DNA from: Adlercreutzia murintestinalis
GTDB taxonomy: Bacteria; Actinomycetota; Coriobacteriia; Coriobacteriales; Eggerthellaceae
Direction of reading: 5' to 3'
Assembly (NCBI RefSeq): GCF_943192905.1
Contig: NZ_CALPCC010000014.1
Span: 1 to 62,154 of the forward strand
Length of the DNA: 62,154 bases
In this document: positions 18,302 through 28,100 of the stretch, piece by piece
Position numbering within the stretch: position 1 is the stretch's first letter
How the letters are laid out: each line of letters opens with the position of its first letter
Translations under genes and position numbers: made by a program
The notes under the pieces: model-generated
Databases searched by the model: none
What the model saw: the letters and a program-made list of their open reading frames with translations, nothing else
Told to the model about the DNA's origin: nothing

Positions 18302-19549
18302 ATGACAGAGGAAGCCAACAACCAAGATCCGGGTGCGCAGCAGCCAGGCGCTCAGCCGACCGAGGCGCAACCGGTCGCGGTGCCCGGATCGCAGGAGACG
18401 TCATCGCCGCTGATCGCGCCGCAGTCCACGGTGGACGCCCAGCCAACGGTTGCCACGCAGCCTATAACCACAGCCCAAGAAGTGGTGCAGATCGCGCCCG
18501 AGGCTCAGCCAGCTGATGCGTACCAGCAGGCATACCAGACACAGCCCACGGCCACTACGGCAACAGCAACCCCGGTCTCTGGCCCTGCTGCTGCCACGAC
18601 CACGGCGGCACCTGGCGCGACCGGCGCCGTTCCGCCGACAACGCCCGTTTCAGCGCCCACGGCGGCCGTGCCGCCTACGGGGGCTCCGGTGGCTCCGGTA
18701 CCGGGCGCACCTCAGCCCAGCGCTACCGGCGCTCTGGTCTGCGGCATCTTGGCCATCGTGTTCTGCTTCGTGCCCATCGTGGGCATCGTGCTGGGCATCG
18801 TCGCTATCGTGCTGGCGGGCAAGTACTTCCGCGCTGGCGGCACGCAGGGCACCGGCAAGGCAGGCCGCATCTGCGGCATCATCGGCATCGTGGCATCCAT
18901 CGTCATGATGATCATCAACATCATGCTGGTGATCGGCGGTCTGATGATCGCCACCACCTACGATGCCGCTTCGAGCAGCTATAGCGCGTCCTCTTCGGCC
19001 TCGTCCTACAGCGCGCCGTCCAGCAGCGAGCAGGAGGACATCACGGATGCGGCAGCAGCGCAGCTGGACAAGATCAAGAACCGCGATCCGGAGACCATGC
19101 AGCAGATCGCCGATATGATCCAGACCAGCTTCGACGATTCCGCCGTGTACCTGTCCGGCTCCATCACGCTCGAGAAGCTGGACGTTGACCCCATGGCTAT
19201 GGCGGAAAAGCTGGTGGAAGACTTCGATTACGAGCCGTTCTACACCAGCACGAGCGGTAGCGACGAGGCTGAGGCCGACTTCGATGTCACCTATCTGCGC
19301 GTCTATGACATCGCAACGGAATTCGAGACGCTGATCGACGAGTTCGTGGATAGCAGCGACTACGATGCCATCACCTCGGAGGACCAGGCGTACAAGAAGA
19401 TGGGCGAGCTGCTGATGACCGCCATCGACAACACCAAGCCCGACAACGACGGCTTCGCCACGCTGGAGATGAAGCGCGTGAACGGCGAGTGGGTCGTTGA
19501 CGAGGACAGCTGGGAAGACGAGCTGGACTACTTCTTCGCGTTCAGCTGA
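18302..19549 (+). CDS. Membrane protein with DUF4190-like double helix, paralogue 2
   Basis: 415 aa, starting at ATG 18302 after GAGAGGGGAAG; the frame is open further left but that part overlaps the previous gene. Same plan as the upstream gene: Pro/Thr/Ala-rich N-terminus (1-140), the twin helices around the identical loop KYFRAGGTQGTGKA, and an acidic external domain with ETMQQIADMIQTSFDD and a VDEDSWEDELDYFFAFS end. The extracellular parts have diverged more than the helices. Function unknown. Confidence 0.8.
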   Translation: MTEEANNQDPGAQQPGAQPTEAQPVAVPGSQETSSPLIAPQSTVDAQPTVATQPITTAQEVVQIAPEAQPADAYQQAYQTQPTATTATATPVSGPAAATTTAAPGATGAVPPTTPVSAPTAAVPPTGAPVAPVPGAPQPSATGALVCGILAIVFCFVPIVGIVLGIVAIVLAGKYFRAGGTQGTGKAGRICGIIGIVASIVMMIINIMLVIGGLMIATTYDAASSSYSASSSASSYSAPSSSEQEDITDAAAAQLDKIKNRDPETMQQIADMIQTSFDDSAVYLSGSITLEKLDVDPMAMAEKLVEDFDYEPFYTSTSGSDEAEADFDVTYLRVYDIATEFETLIDEFVDSSDYDAITSEDQAYKKMGELLMTAIDNTKPDNDGFATLEMKRVNGEWVVDEDSWEDELDYFFAFS

Positions 19550-19608
19550 TGACGGGTGCAGCGCTGCTGCACGCGTTCTAGTTAACCGGAAAGCTCATAA
19601 CCGATCAG

Positions 19609-19633
19609 AAAGGCCAGCATCGCGCTGGCCTTT
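19609..19633. terminator. Bidirectional terminator between convergent genes
   Basis: AAAGGCCAGC and GCTGGCCTTT form a perfect 10-bp stem around a 5-base loop. T-rich tracts lie on both sides of the hairpin, so it can end both the membrane-protein transcript and hypCD. Confidence 0.85.
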
Positions 19634-19637
19634 CTTC

Positions 19638-19745
19638 GTGCAGGGCTCGTCTGCGTCCGTGTGCGCCTGAGCTCGCGCCTGTAGTCGTGTCGGAGCTCGC
19701 GCCTTGAACGTGCGCCTTGAGCCTGCGCTTCGACCTGCTTGTGGG
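19638..19745. repeat. Degenerate GCGCCTTGA-type repeats
   Basis: Imperfect copies of a GCGCCTTGAGC-like unit fill the gap before the hypD stop. No coding sense. Similar in character to the other intergenic degenerate repeats of the window. Confidence 0.45.
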
Positions 19746-19759
19746 TTCGCGCCTCAGTC

Positions 19760-20854
19760 TCAGTAGTAGCGGAAATACGCTGCGCAGCTGCCTTCGCTTG
19801 ACACCATGCACGGGCCGACCGGGTTCTCCGGCGTGCACACCGTGCGGAACAGTGGGCATTCGTCGGGCCGCATATGGGCGCGCAGCACATCCCCACAGCG
19901 ACAACCCGCATGCTCGACGGTGGGCTCCACCTCGGGGTCGAAGCGCCGCATGGCATCGAAGGTGGCGAAGGCGTCCCGCAGCCGATAGCCGCTGCCTTCG
20001 ATGGGGCCCAGCCCGCGCCACGTAACGGTGCACGTCTCGAACACCTCGTCGATGGCCGCCAGCGCCACGGGGTTGCCCTCGGGCATGACGCCGCGCGCGT
20101 AGGCGATCTCCACCTCGGCGCGCCCTTCGCGCAGCTGCCGCACGATCATGGCGATGCCTTGCAGGATATCGTTCGGCTCGAAGCCGGTGATGACACCGGG
20201 AATGCCGTATTCGCGCGCCAAGAACCGGTACGGTTCGGCGCCGATGATGGTGCTGACGTGCCCCGGCAGGATCAGCGCATCAATGTGCAGCGCCGGATCG
20301 GCCACGATGGCCGCAAGCGCTTCGGGCATGTTCTTGTGCGCCCCGTACACGGTGAAATTGCGCAAGCCCAGCGCCTGCGCGCGCTTTACTGCCATGGCGG
20401 TCAACGGGGTGGTGGTCTCGAAGCCCACCCCTACGAACACCACCTGCCGATCGGGGTTTTGCTGCGCCAGCGCCAGCGCATCCAGCGGCGAGTACACGAT
20501 GAGCACATCGCGCCCGGCCGCTTGCTCGGCCAAGAGGCTGCTGGTCGATCCGGGCACGCGCGTCATATCGCCGAAGGTGGCGATGATGACGCCAGGCACC
20601 CGGGCCAGCGCGATCACCTTGTCGATATCGTGGTTCGAGGTCACGCATACCGGGCAACCGGGTCCGCTCGAGAGCTGCACGCCGTCGGGCAGCAGACTGC
20701 GAATGCCGTTGCGCGCGATGGACACCGTATGGGTGCCGCAGACCTCCATGAGCGTAGCGCCGCCGTCAGGTGCCAGCTCGGCGATGGCCTCCACGAGGCC
20801 GCGCGCCAGTTCGGGATCTTTGAACGCCGCCAGTTCGGCTTGCAGGGCATCCAT
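19760..20854 (-). CDS. hypD: Hydrogenase maturation protein HypD
   Basis: 364-aa [4Fe-4S] protein forming, with HypC, the scaffold on which Fe(CN)2CO is assembled. Seen: EVCGTHT (about 40), GPGCPVCVT (about 66), GFETTTPL, GYGAHKNM-like VYGAHKNMPEA, and the C-terminal cysteine set CRCGDVL ... CPLFRTVC ... GPCMVSSEGSCAAYFRY. The start ATG at 20854 lies 1 base after the hypC stop, so the two are translationally linked. The frame is open 30 codons further upstream but that overlaps hypC. Confidence 0.94.
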   Translation of the reverse strand: MDALQAELAAFKDPELARGLVEAIAELAPDGGATLMEVCGTHTVSIARNGIRSLLPDGVQLSSGPGCPVCVTSNHDIDKVIALARVPGVIIATFGDMTRVPGSTSSLLAEQAAGRDVLIVYSPLDALALAQQNPDRQVVFVGVGFETTTPLTAMAVKRAQALGLRNFTVYGAHKNMPEALAAIVADPALHIDALILPGHVSTIIGAEPYRFLAREYGIPGVITGFEPNDILQGIAMIVRQLREGRAEVEIAYARGVMPEGNPVALAAIDEVFETCTVTWRGLGPIEGSGYRLRDAFATFDAMRRFDPEVEPTVEHAGCRCGDVLRAHMRPDECPLFRTVCTPENPVGPCMVSSEGSCAAYFRYY

Positions 20855-20855
20855 G

Positions 20856-21197
20856 CTAAGCCTTCGTGGGAACGTCGCCGAAGGTGGCGGCGAACTCAGC
20901 AGCCAGTCCGCCTCCGGCGCCGCCCAGCCCTGTGCCCGCCGCATTCGCAGGCGCGCCTGTCGGGCCCAGATCGTCGGCGGCCAGCTCGGGGAATTCGCGG
21001 ATCAACTCGATGGTTTCCTGGGCGAACTGCTCGTCCACCACTTCGATGGCGAAGCCCGCGTGCACTAGCACGTAGTCACCTGCGCTCGCCTGCGGCGTCA
21101 GGTCCACTGAGATCTGGCGCGTCACGCCAAGGATGTCCACCTCGGCCAGCCCATCGGGCCGCACCTCGGTTATCTTCGCAGGGATTGCCAAACACAT
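20856..21197 (-). CDS. hypC: Hydrogenase maturation chaperone HypC
   Basis: 113 aa starting with MCLAIPAKI; the essential Cys2 is present. The OB-fold core (DILGVTRQISVDLTPQASAGDYVLVHAGFAIEVV) covers 1-55, as in HypC/HybG chaperones. Family members are usually 75-95 aa; here about 35 extra Gly/Ala-rich residues extend the C-terminus. A strong GGAGGTAG site precedes the ATG. Operon with hypD. Confidence 0.93.
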   Translation of the reverse strand: MCLAIPAKITEVRPDGLAEVDILGVTRQISVDLTPQASAGDYVLVHAGFAIEVVDEQFAQETIELIREFPELAADDLGPTGAPANAAGTGLGGAGGGLAAEFAATFGDVPTKA

Positions 21198-21282
21198 ACG
21201 CTACCTCCTTGTTTTCCTATATGATAGCGGTAAGAGCGGCGCTGGCAGGAGGGCCGCACCGACAATTCGGAAAGGGAACACG

Positions 21283-21762
21283 ATGACGCGACGCGCGATA
21301 ACCCCCGGCACGTTCGATCCGATCACGCGCGGGCATCTGGATATCATCACGCGCGCATCCTCGTTGATGGACGAGGTCATCGTGGCGGTGGCGGCATCGG
21401 CGGGCAAGCATCCTATGTTCAGCCTGCCCGAACGCACGCAGCTGGTGCGCGAAGCCACCGAGCATCTGCCGAACGTCACGGTGGAACCTTTCGGCAACCT
21501 GCTGGTCGATTTCGCGCGGGAGCGCAACGCGAAGGTCATCGTGAAGGGTTTGCGCGCTATCACCGACTTCGAGTACGAGTTCCAGATGAACGCGCTCAAC
21601 CACCAGCTCGACTACGACCTGGAAACCACCTTCATCATGAGCCCGCCGGAGTTCATGTATCTCTCGTCGTCCATCGTGCGCGAGCTGGCATCGCTGGGCG
21701 GCGATGTGGAGCAGTTCGTGCCGCCGTGCGTGCAGACGGCGCTGACGCGGCGGTTCGGCTGA
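21283..21762 (+). CDS. coaD: Phosphopantetheine adenylyltransferase
   Basis: 159 aa, typical length. Catalyses the fourth step of coenzyme A synthesis, 4'-phosphopantetheine plus ATP to dephospho-CoA. It has the nucleotidyltransferase motif TPGTFDPITRGHLDII (7-22), FARERNAKVIVKGLRA, MNALNHQL and the ISSSxVRE-like motif YLSSSIVREL (about 125). ATG 21283 after GAAAGGGA; the frame extends left without a better site. Divergent from hypCD. Confidence 0.95.
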   Translation: MTRRAITPGTFDPITRGHLDIITRASSLMDEVIVAVAASAGKHPMFSLPERTQLVREATEHLPNVTVEPFGNLLVDFARERNAKVIVKGLRAITDFEYEFQMNALNHQLDYDLETTFIMSPPEFMYLSSSIVRELASLGGDVEQFVPPCVQTALTRRFG

Positions 21763-21939
21763 TACCCTGCCACGCATCGGTCTGCCAACCCGCTCGGGCG
21801 ATCTTCACGCATCCATTGCCGCGCGGCAACGAAACGGTACGCGCGCTGACGCGGGAGTAACGGGCGTCACCCGCCCGCCGCTGCCTTCTCATCCAAAACC
21901 TAGTATTTGAGCAGTGATTCTGAATGAAGGAGGCTCATT

Positions 21940-23694
21940 ATGACTGAAACCACTGCACCTGCTGCATTGACGGATTCCCCGCATTATCTGGCCGAGACGC
22001 TCATCAAGAGCGGGGTCAAGAACATGTACGGCGTGGTCGGCATCCCGGTGACCGATTTCGCCCGCATCGCGCAAGGCATGGGCGTGCGTTTCATCGGCAT
22101 GCGCCATGAGGAAGATGCGGTGAACGCGGCCGCAGCCGAGGGGTTCATCACGGGTCGCCCCGGCATCGCGCTGACCGTATCGGCGCCCGGGTTCCTGAAC
22201 GGGCTGCCCGCGCTGCTTGAGGCTACCAACAACGGCTGGCCGGTCATCATGATCGGCGGCAGCTCCACTCGCCATGTGGTGGACATGAAGGAAGGCGAGT
22301 ACGAAGGGCTCGACCAGATGAACTACGCGAAGGCCTTCGCGAAGGAGTCCTTCCGCATCGACCGCATCGAGGATATCCCGCTGGCGGTGGCACGCGCCAT
22401 GCAGATCAGCACGTCGGGGCGCCCGGGCGGCGTCTACATCGACTTCCCCGACGACGCGGTGGCGCAAACGCTTGACAAGGCGACCGCCGACGCTCAGCTG
22501 TGGACGGCCACGAAGGCGCCCGCTCCGGTGCCCGCTCCTGAGAGCATCGACGCGGCGTTGAAGCTTTTGGCCAGTGCGAAGAACCCGCTGATCCTGCTGG
22601 GCAAGGGCGCTGCCATCGCGCAGGCCGAGGCCGAAGTCAAGGAGTTCGTGGACAAGACGGACATTCCGTACCAACCCATGAGTATGGCCAAGGGCCTCAT
22701 TCCCGACACCGACCCGCACTGCACGGCAAGCTGCCGTGGGTTGGCCCTGCGCACCGCAGATGTGGTGCTGGTGGTGGGCGCTCGCCTGAACTGGATGCTG
22801 AACTTCGGTCAGGGTCGCGAATGGAACCCGGATGTGAGGTTCATCCAGATGGAGATCGACCCTGCCGAGATCGAGAACGCGCGCTCCATCGCGTGCCCGG
22901 TGGTAGGCGATCTGAAAGCGGGCCTGCGCATGATGATCGACGGGCTGGCCACCACGCCGGTGAAGGCGCCGCAGGCATGGCTCGACGAGCTGCATGCCGA
23001 CGCCGTGAAGAACAACGCGAAGTTTGCAGCGCGCCTGACCTCTGACAAGGTGCCCATGGGCCACTGGAACGCGCTGGGGGCTATCAAGAAGGTCTACGAC
23101 AAGTACCCCGACATGTACCTGTGCAACGAAGGCGCGAACAGTCTGGACGATTGCCGCGACGTCATCGACATGTATCAGCCGCGCCATCGTCTTGATTGCG
23201 GCACGTGGGGCGTCATGGGCTGCGCCATGGGTTACGCCATCGGCGCGGCGGTCACCACGGGGCAGAAGGTTCTCTATATCGGCGGCGACTCCGGATTCGG
23301 CTTCGACGGCATGGAAGTGGAGACGGCCTGCCGCTTCGGGCTGCCCATCACGTTCGTGGTGCTCAACAACGGCGGCATCTACCGCGGCGACTTCGAGAAC
23401 CTGGGCGACAATGGCGACCCGAGCCCGCTCACGCTGTCCTATGACGTGCACTACGAGAAGATGATCGAGGCATTCGGTGGCAAGGGCTACTATGCTACCA
23501 CGCCAGCTGAGGTGGAGCAGATGGTCGGCGAGGCCGTAGCGTCTGGCAAACCCAGCTTCGTGCATGTGCAGCTGGCCGAGTACGCTGGCAAGGAGTCAGG
23601 CAACATCGGCAGCTTGAACCCGAAGCCGGTCGTGGGGCCGCTGGCCACCTCCGAGTGCACCAAATATCCCTACGACGAGGGCGCCCATATGTAA
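21940..23694 (+). CDS. oxc: Oxalyl-CoA decarboxylase
   Basis: 584-aa thiamine-diphosphate enzyme that splits oxalyl-CoA to formyl-CoA and CO2, consuming a proton. It matches Oxalobacter Oxc along its length: MYGVVGIPVTDFARI, RHEED with the catalytic Glu (about 57), VSAPGFLNG, EYEGLDQMN with the active-site Tyr, SGRPGGVYIDFP, LPDxxPH-like IPDTDPHCT, DCGTWGVMG, and the Mg/TPP motif GDSGFGFDGMEVET with NNGGIYRGD. GGAGG precedes the ATG. An AEC transporter follows past a terminator, as in enteric yfdUV, but no formyl-CoA transferase is in the window. Confidence 0.93.
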   Translation: MTETTAPAALTDSPHYLAETLIKSGVKNMYGVVGIPVTDFARIAQGMGVRFIGMRHEEDAVNAAAAEGFITGRPGIALTVSAPGFLNGLPALLEATNNGWPVIMIGGSSTRHVVDMKEGEYEGLDQMNYAKAFAKESFRIDRIEDIPLAVARAMQISTSGRPGGVYIDFPDDAVAQTLDKATADAQLWTATKAPAPVPAPESIDAALKLLASAKNPLILLGKGAAIAQAEAEVKEFVDKTDIPYQPMSMAKGLIPDTDPHCTASCRGLALRTADVVLVVGARLNWMLNFGQGREWNPDVRFIQMEIDPAEIENARSIACPVVGDLKAGLRMMIDGLATTPVKAPQAWLDELHADAVKNNAKFAARLTSDKVPMGHWNALGAIKKVYDKYPDMYLCNEGANSLDDCRDVIDMYQPRHRLDCGTWGVMGCAMGYAIGAAVTTGQKVLYIGGDSGFGFDGMEVETACRFGLPITFVVLNNGGIYRGDFENLGDNGDPSPLTLSYDVHYEKMIEAFGGKGYYATTPAEVEQMVGEAVASGKPSFVHVQLAEYAGKESGNIGSLNPKPVVGPLATSECTKYPYDEGAHM

Positions 23695-23707
23695 GCAAGA
23701 GGCAGAA

Positions 23708-23737
23708 CTCCCCGGCCGCGCCTGGCCGGGGAGCTTT
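23708..23737 (+). terminator. Terminator after oxc
   Basis: A perfect 10-bp GC stem (CTCCCCGGCC with GGCCGGGGAG, 6-base loop) is followed by CTTTC. It lies 14 bases past the oxc stop. The short T tract could allow partial read-through into the transporter gene. Confidence 0.75.
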
Positions 23738-23772
23738 CATCAACGTATCCAGAGAAAAGGAGAGGAGGCATC

Positions 23773-24924
23773 ATGGAGAAGATCATCGTTGAAGATATTC
23801 TTCCGATTTTGGTGATCATGGCGCTGGGCTTTCTGTGCGGTAAGTTCAAGTTCTTCGATGATGACCAACGGCAGGGTCTGAATAAGGTCGTGCTGAACAT
23901 AGCATTGCCGGCGGCGCTGTTCATTTCCATTGTGAAAGCGACGCGGGAGATGCTGGCGGCCGACATCCTGCTCACGGTGCTCGGGTTCGTGGGCATCGTG
24001 ATCATGTTCATGCTAAGTTTCCTGCTGTGCCGTCTGCTGTTCAAGCATAGCATTCAGGAAGCGGCGGTGTGCGCGCTCATCGCAGGTTCGCCCACCATCG
24101 GGTTCCTCGGTTTCGCCGTGCTCGACCCCATTTACGGAGACACCATCGATACTAACCTGGTCATCGCCATCATCTCCATCGTGGTGAACGCGGTCACCAT
24201 CCCCATCGGTTACTACCTGATCAACCTGGGTCAGACCAAGGCGAAGGCGAAGGCCGCGGCTGCGCTGGCATCAGGGGCCGACGTGACGCATCCCGACGTG
24301 AAGGCGGCGCCGGTGCCCGAGCATGAGGCGAAGGCCCATATGGAGGCCACGGGCGAGGCCAAGGAGATCGACATCGCTTCCGCGGTGAACCCCGACAAGG
24401 CCAAGGCGCAAGCAGACGACGCGAAGACCGCCAAGAAGAAGATGAACCCGAACGTGGCAGCCATTCTGAATGCGCTGAAGCAGCCGGTCTGCTGGGCGCC
24501 GCTTCTGGCGGTGGCCTTCGTGCTGATCGGCATTCGCGTGCCCGATTGGATCGATCCCACCTTCGAGTTGATCGCGAAGGCGAACAGCGGCGTGGCGGTG
24601 CTGGCTGCAGGCATTGCGCTTTCCACCGTGAAGTTCAGCCTGGGGCTCGAGACCATTTGGAACACGTTCTATCGCTTGATCCTGACGCCTGCGGTGTTCC
24701 TGATCGTGGGGTTGCTCTGCGGTATGGCAGGCGATGGCGACAAGCTGTCCATGTTGGTCATGTCGGTGGCGCTGCCGCCTGCGTTCAGCGGCATCATCAT
24801 AGCGAGCCGTTTCAACATCTACGTGAAGGAGGGTGCGTCCACTACGGCGGTTGCCACCGTGGCGTTCGCCGCCACCTGCATCTTGTGGGTGTGGTTGGTG
24901 CCGGTCATCACGCACATCTTCTGA
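23773..24924 (+). CDS. AEC-family transporter, probable oxalate/organic-anion carrier
   Basis: 383-aa membrane protein of the auxin-efflux-carrier family with ten hydrophobic segments in two halves. A long charged Ala/Lys loop (about 155-225) lies between them. Family-typical stretches are LNIALPAALF and LPPAFSGIIIASRF. By position next to oxc, as YfdV sits next to YfdU in enteric bacteria, it may exchange oxalate for formate or import another dicarboxylate; this is inference. AGGAGAGGAGG gives a strong ribosome site. Confidence 0.85.
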   Translation: MEKIIVEDILPILVIMALGFLCGKFKFFDDDQRQGLNKVVLNIALPAALFISIVKATREMLAADILLTVLGFVGIVIMFMLSFLLCRLLFKHSIQEAAVCALIAGSPTIGFLGFAVLDPIYGDTIDTNLVIAIISIVVNAVTIPIGYYLINLGQTKAKAKAAAALASGADVTHPDVKAAPVPEHEAKAHMEATGEAKEIDIASAVNPDKAKAQADDAKTAKKKMNPNVAAILNALKQPVCWAPLLAVAFVLIGIRVPDWIDPTFELIAKANSGVAVLAAGIALSTVKFSLGLETIWNTFYRLILTPAVFLIVGLLCGMAGDGDKLSMLVMSVALPPAFSGIIIASRFNIYVKEGASTTAVATVAFAATCILWVWLVPVITHIF

Positions 24925-24978
24925 GAGAGACCCCTTCGCGCAACAGCACTCTCAGCCTCTGGTGCTGCTGCATCATTC

Positions 24979-25013
24979 GTTCCGGGCGTCGCTATTGGCG
25001 CCCGGAACTTTTT
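24979..25013 (+). terminator. Terminator after the AEC transporter
   Basis: A perfect 10-bp stem GTTCCGGGCG / CGCCCGGAAC with a 10-base loop, followed by TTTTT. Confidence 0.88.
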
Positions 25014-25149
25014 CATGGTTCGTAACGGTGTCTGCCGCGTTCTTCGGAATGGCGTTTGGAACGGTTCCGCTACAGGTGTGCCGAGCACGCGCGCGGGCGA
25101 TCCGCTTCGCCTACCATCGAAACCGAGAACTACGGCGAAGGAGATACTC

Positions 25150-28100
25150 ATGCCCAACGACGTTTCCGGAGTCACTTCGAGCGCTCACGGCCCGCAGCAA
25201 AAGACCGGCGACCGCGCCACGCTCTCTGGCATGCAGGCAGCGGCCTACGCGGCCTACGCGCTTTCCGATGCGGCCACCATCTTTCCCATTACGCCCGCTT
25301 CCCACATGTCCGAGCAGATCGAGGCGTGGTCGGTGGCCGGGCGCAAGAACCTGATGGGCGCACCGGTGCAGGTGAAGGAGATGCAATCGGAAAAGGGCGC
25401 GGCTGGCGCGTTGCACGGCTGCCTCTCTGGCGGGGCGCTCGCCTCCACGTTCACGGCCAGCCAAGGGCTCATGCTGATGATCCCGAACATGTACAAGATA
25501 TCCGGCGAGCTGCTGCCGGGCGTGTTCCATGTTACGTGCCGGTCGCTGGCGGCACATGCGCTCTCCATCTTCGGCGATCACCAAGATCTCATGGCTACGC
25601 GCGCCACCGGCGTTGCCATGTTGGGGTCGGCCAGCGTGCAAGAATGCATGGACTTGAGCCTCGTGGCGCACCTTTCGGCCATCCAAGGCAGCCTGCCGTT
25701 CGTGCACTTCTTCGATGGTTTCCGCACTTCTGACGAGATAGCCACCATTAACGTGATCAGCCAGGAGGATATGGGCCGCTTGGTTGACTGGGACGCCGTG
25801 CAGCGTTTCCGCAATCGCGCCATGGACCCACTGCACCCCACGGTGCGCGGCACTGCGCAGAACTCCGATATCTATTTCCAGAACCGCGAAGCGCCCAACC
25901 GCTTCTACGACGCGCTGCCGGGCATCGTGCAGGCGAACATGGATGCGGTAGCGAAGCTGACCGGGCGGCAATACCACCTGTTCGATTACGTGGGCGCGCC
26001 CGATGCTGAATACGTGGTCGTTACCATGGGTTCAAGTTGCGACGTTTTGGATGAGGCGGTGCGTTGGCTGATGGCGCAGGGCCGCAAGGTTGGCGTGGTG
26101 AAAGTGCGCCTGTACCGGCCGTTCTCTGCCGAGGCGCTCATGGTTGCCATTCCGAAAACGGCGAAGGCCATCTGCGCGCTCGATCGCACGAAGGAGCCAG
26201 GCAGTCAAGGCGAGCCTCTCATGCAGGATGTGGCGTTGGCGGTGCTGAACAGCGGGCGTGCGGGCGTGCGGGTGCTGGGTGGCCGCTATGGGCTCTCGTC
26301 GAAGGACTTCACGCCAGCCATGGCCGTGGCTGTCTTCGACAACATGGCGGCAGCGGAGCCGAAGATGCGCTTCGCGGTGGGCATCACTGACGATGTGACC
26401 GGGCTCTCCATTCCGGTCGGGGCGGAGCCGCCATCGCTTCCTGCGGGCATCAGCCAAAGCGTCTTCTATGGTTTCGGCAGCGATGGCACGGTGGGCGCCA
26501 ACAAGCAAGCGGCGCGCATCTTGGGCGACCACGCGGGCAAATGGGTGCAGGAATACAGCTGGTTCGATTCCAAGAAATCGGGCGGTTTGACCATCAGCTA
26601 TTTGCGCGCAGGCGATGCGCCCATCCATGCGCCGTACCTCATCAACAACGCCGATTACGTGGCGTGCCACAAAGACATCTATGTGACGCGCGGCTATCCT
26701 ATGACCGACCCGCTGCGTGACGGCGGCGTGTTCGTGCTGAACAGCGGGTGGACCTTGCGCGATATGGAGCGCATCTTCCCCGCGTCGTTCAAGCGCGGGC
26801 TGGCGCGCAAGCATGCGCAGTTCTACAACATCAACGCAGCCGATCTGGCTGCGCGCGTTGGGCTGGGCAGCCGCATCAACATGATCATGGAGACGGCGTT
26901 CTTGAAGCTGTTCGGCGGGGTCGATTTCGAGCGCGCGGTGGCGTTCCTGAAAGATGATATCCGCACCATGTACGCCAGCAAAGGCGAGTCGGTCATTCAG
27001 ATGAACCTGCGTGCGGTTGATGCGGCGCTCGATTCGCTCGAGCGCATCGAGGTGCCGAAGAGCTGGGCGGATGCTCAGGATGCGCACGAAGACACCACCC
27101 CCGACCTGCCCGCTACGCCCTATGATCCGCAAACGGCGTACGTGCGCGACGTCATGTGGCCCATGGAGCGCTTGCGTGGTAACGAATTACCCACGAGCGC
27201 GCTGAGCCCTGACGGGTTCGTGCCGCTGGGTGGTACGGCGCACGAGAAGCGCTGCGTGGCCTATCAGGTGCCCGAGTGGGATTTCACGAAGTGCATCCAA
27301 TGCTATCAGTGTTCGCTCGTGTGCCCGCATGCGGCCATTCGACCCTACGTGGCCGAGCCTGACGAGCTGCGTGGTGCGCCCGCGACCTACCAGACCGTGC
27401 CCGCCAAGCTCAAGGCGCTGGCAGGCATGCAGTTCCGCATTCAGGTATACCCGGAGGACTGCGTGGGGTGCGGCAGCTGCGCGTTCAACTGCCCGGCACC
27501 CGGCAAGGCGCTGCATATGAAGTCGCTCGATACGCAGCTTGACGTGCAAAAGGAGAATCTGCGTTTCGCGCAGGACAACATCAGCATCAAAGACGACCGC
27601 GTGGCGCCAACCACCGTGCCGGGGACGCAGTTGCAACAGCCTCTTCTCGAGTTCAGCGGGTGTTGTGGCGGCTGCGGCGAGACCCCGCATGTGAAGCTGC
27701 TGACGCAGTTGTTCGGCGACCGGCTCATCATGGCGAATGCTACCGGCTGCTCGTCCATTTGGGGCGGCTACGCGCCAGCGCTGCCGTACTGCACGAACCG
27801 ACACGGGCATGGTCCGGCGTGGGGCAACTCGTTGTTCGAGGACAACGGGGAATACGGGTACGGCATCATGAAGGCGGTGAAGGTGCGTCGCGATGCGTTG
27901 GTGGCTGATGTGCGCGCTGCGCTCGGGGAGGGCGCGGAAGGCGCAGAAGGCGCATCAGAACTACGCTCAGAAGCTACGCAGCCTTCGCTTCGTTCCGATG
28001 CGCCTTCGGGCGCCTCAACGTGTCTAGCTGAGGGGGGCGCATCAGAACTACGCTCAGAAGCTTCGCAGCCCTCGCTTTGTTCCGATGCGCCCCCGAGTGG

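Noticed and set aside
27949-28091. Two 56-bp repeats with a 31-bp spacer as a mini CRISPR array
   Set aside because: Only two units, they lie inside an open reading frame in phase, there is no leader, and no cas genes are present.
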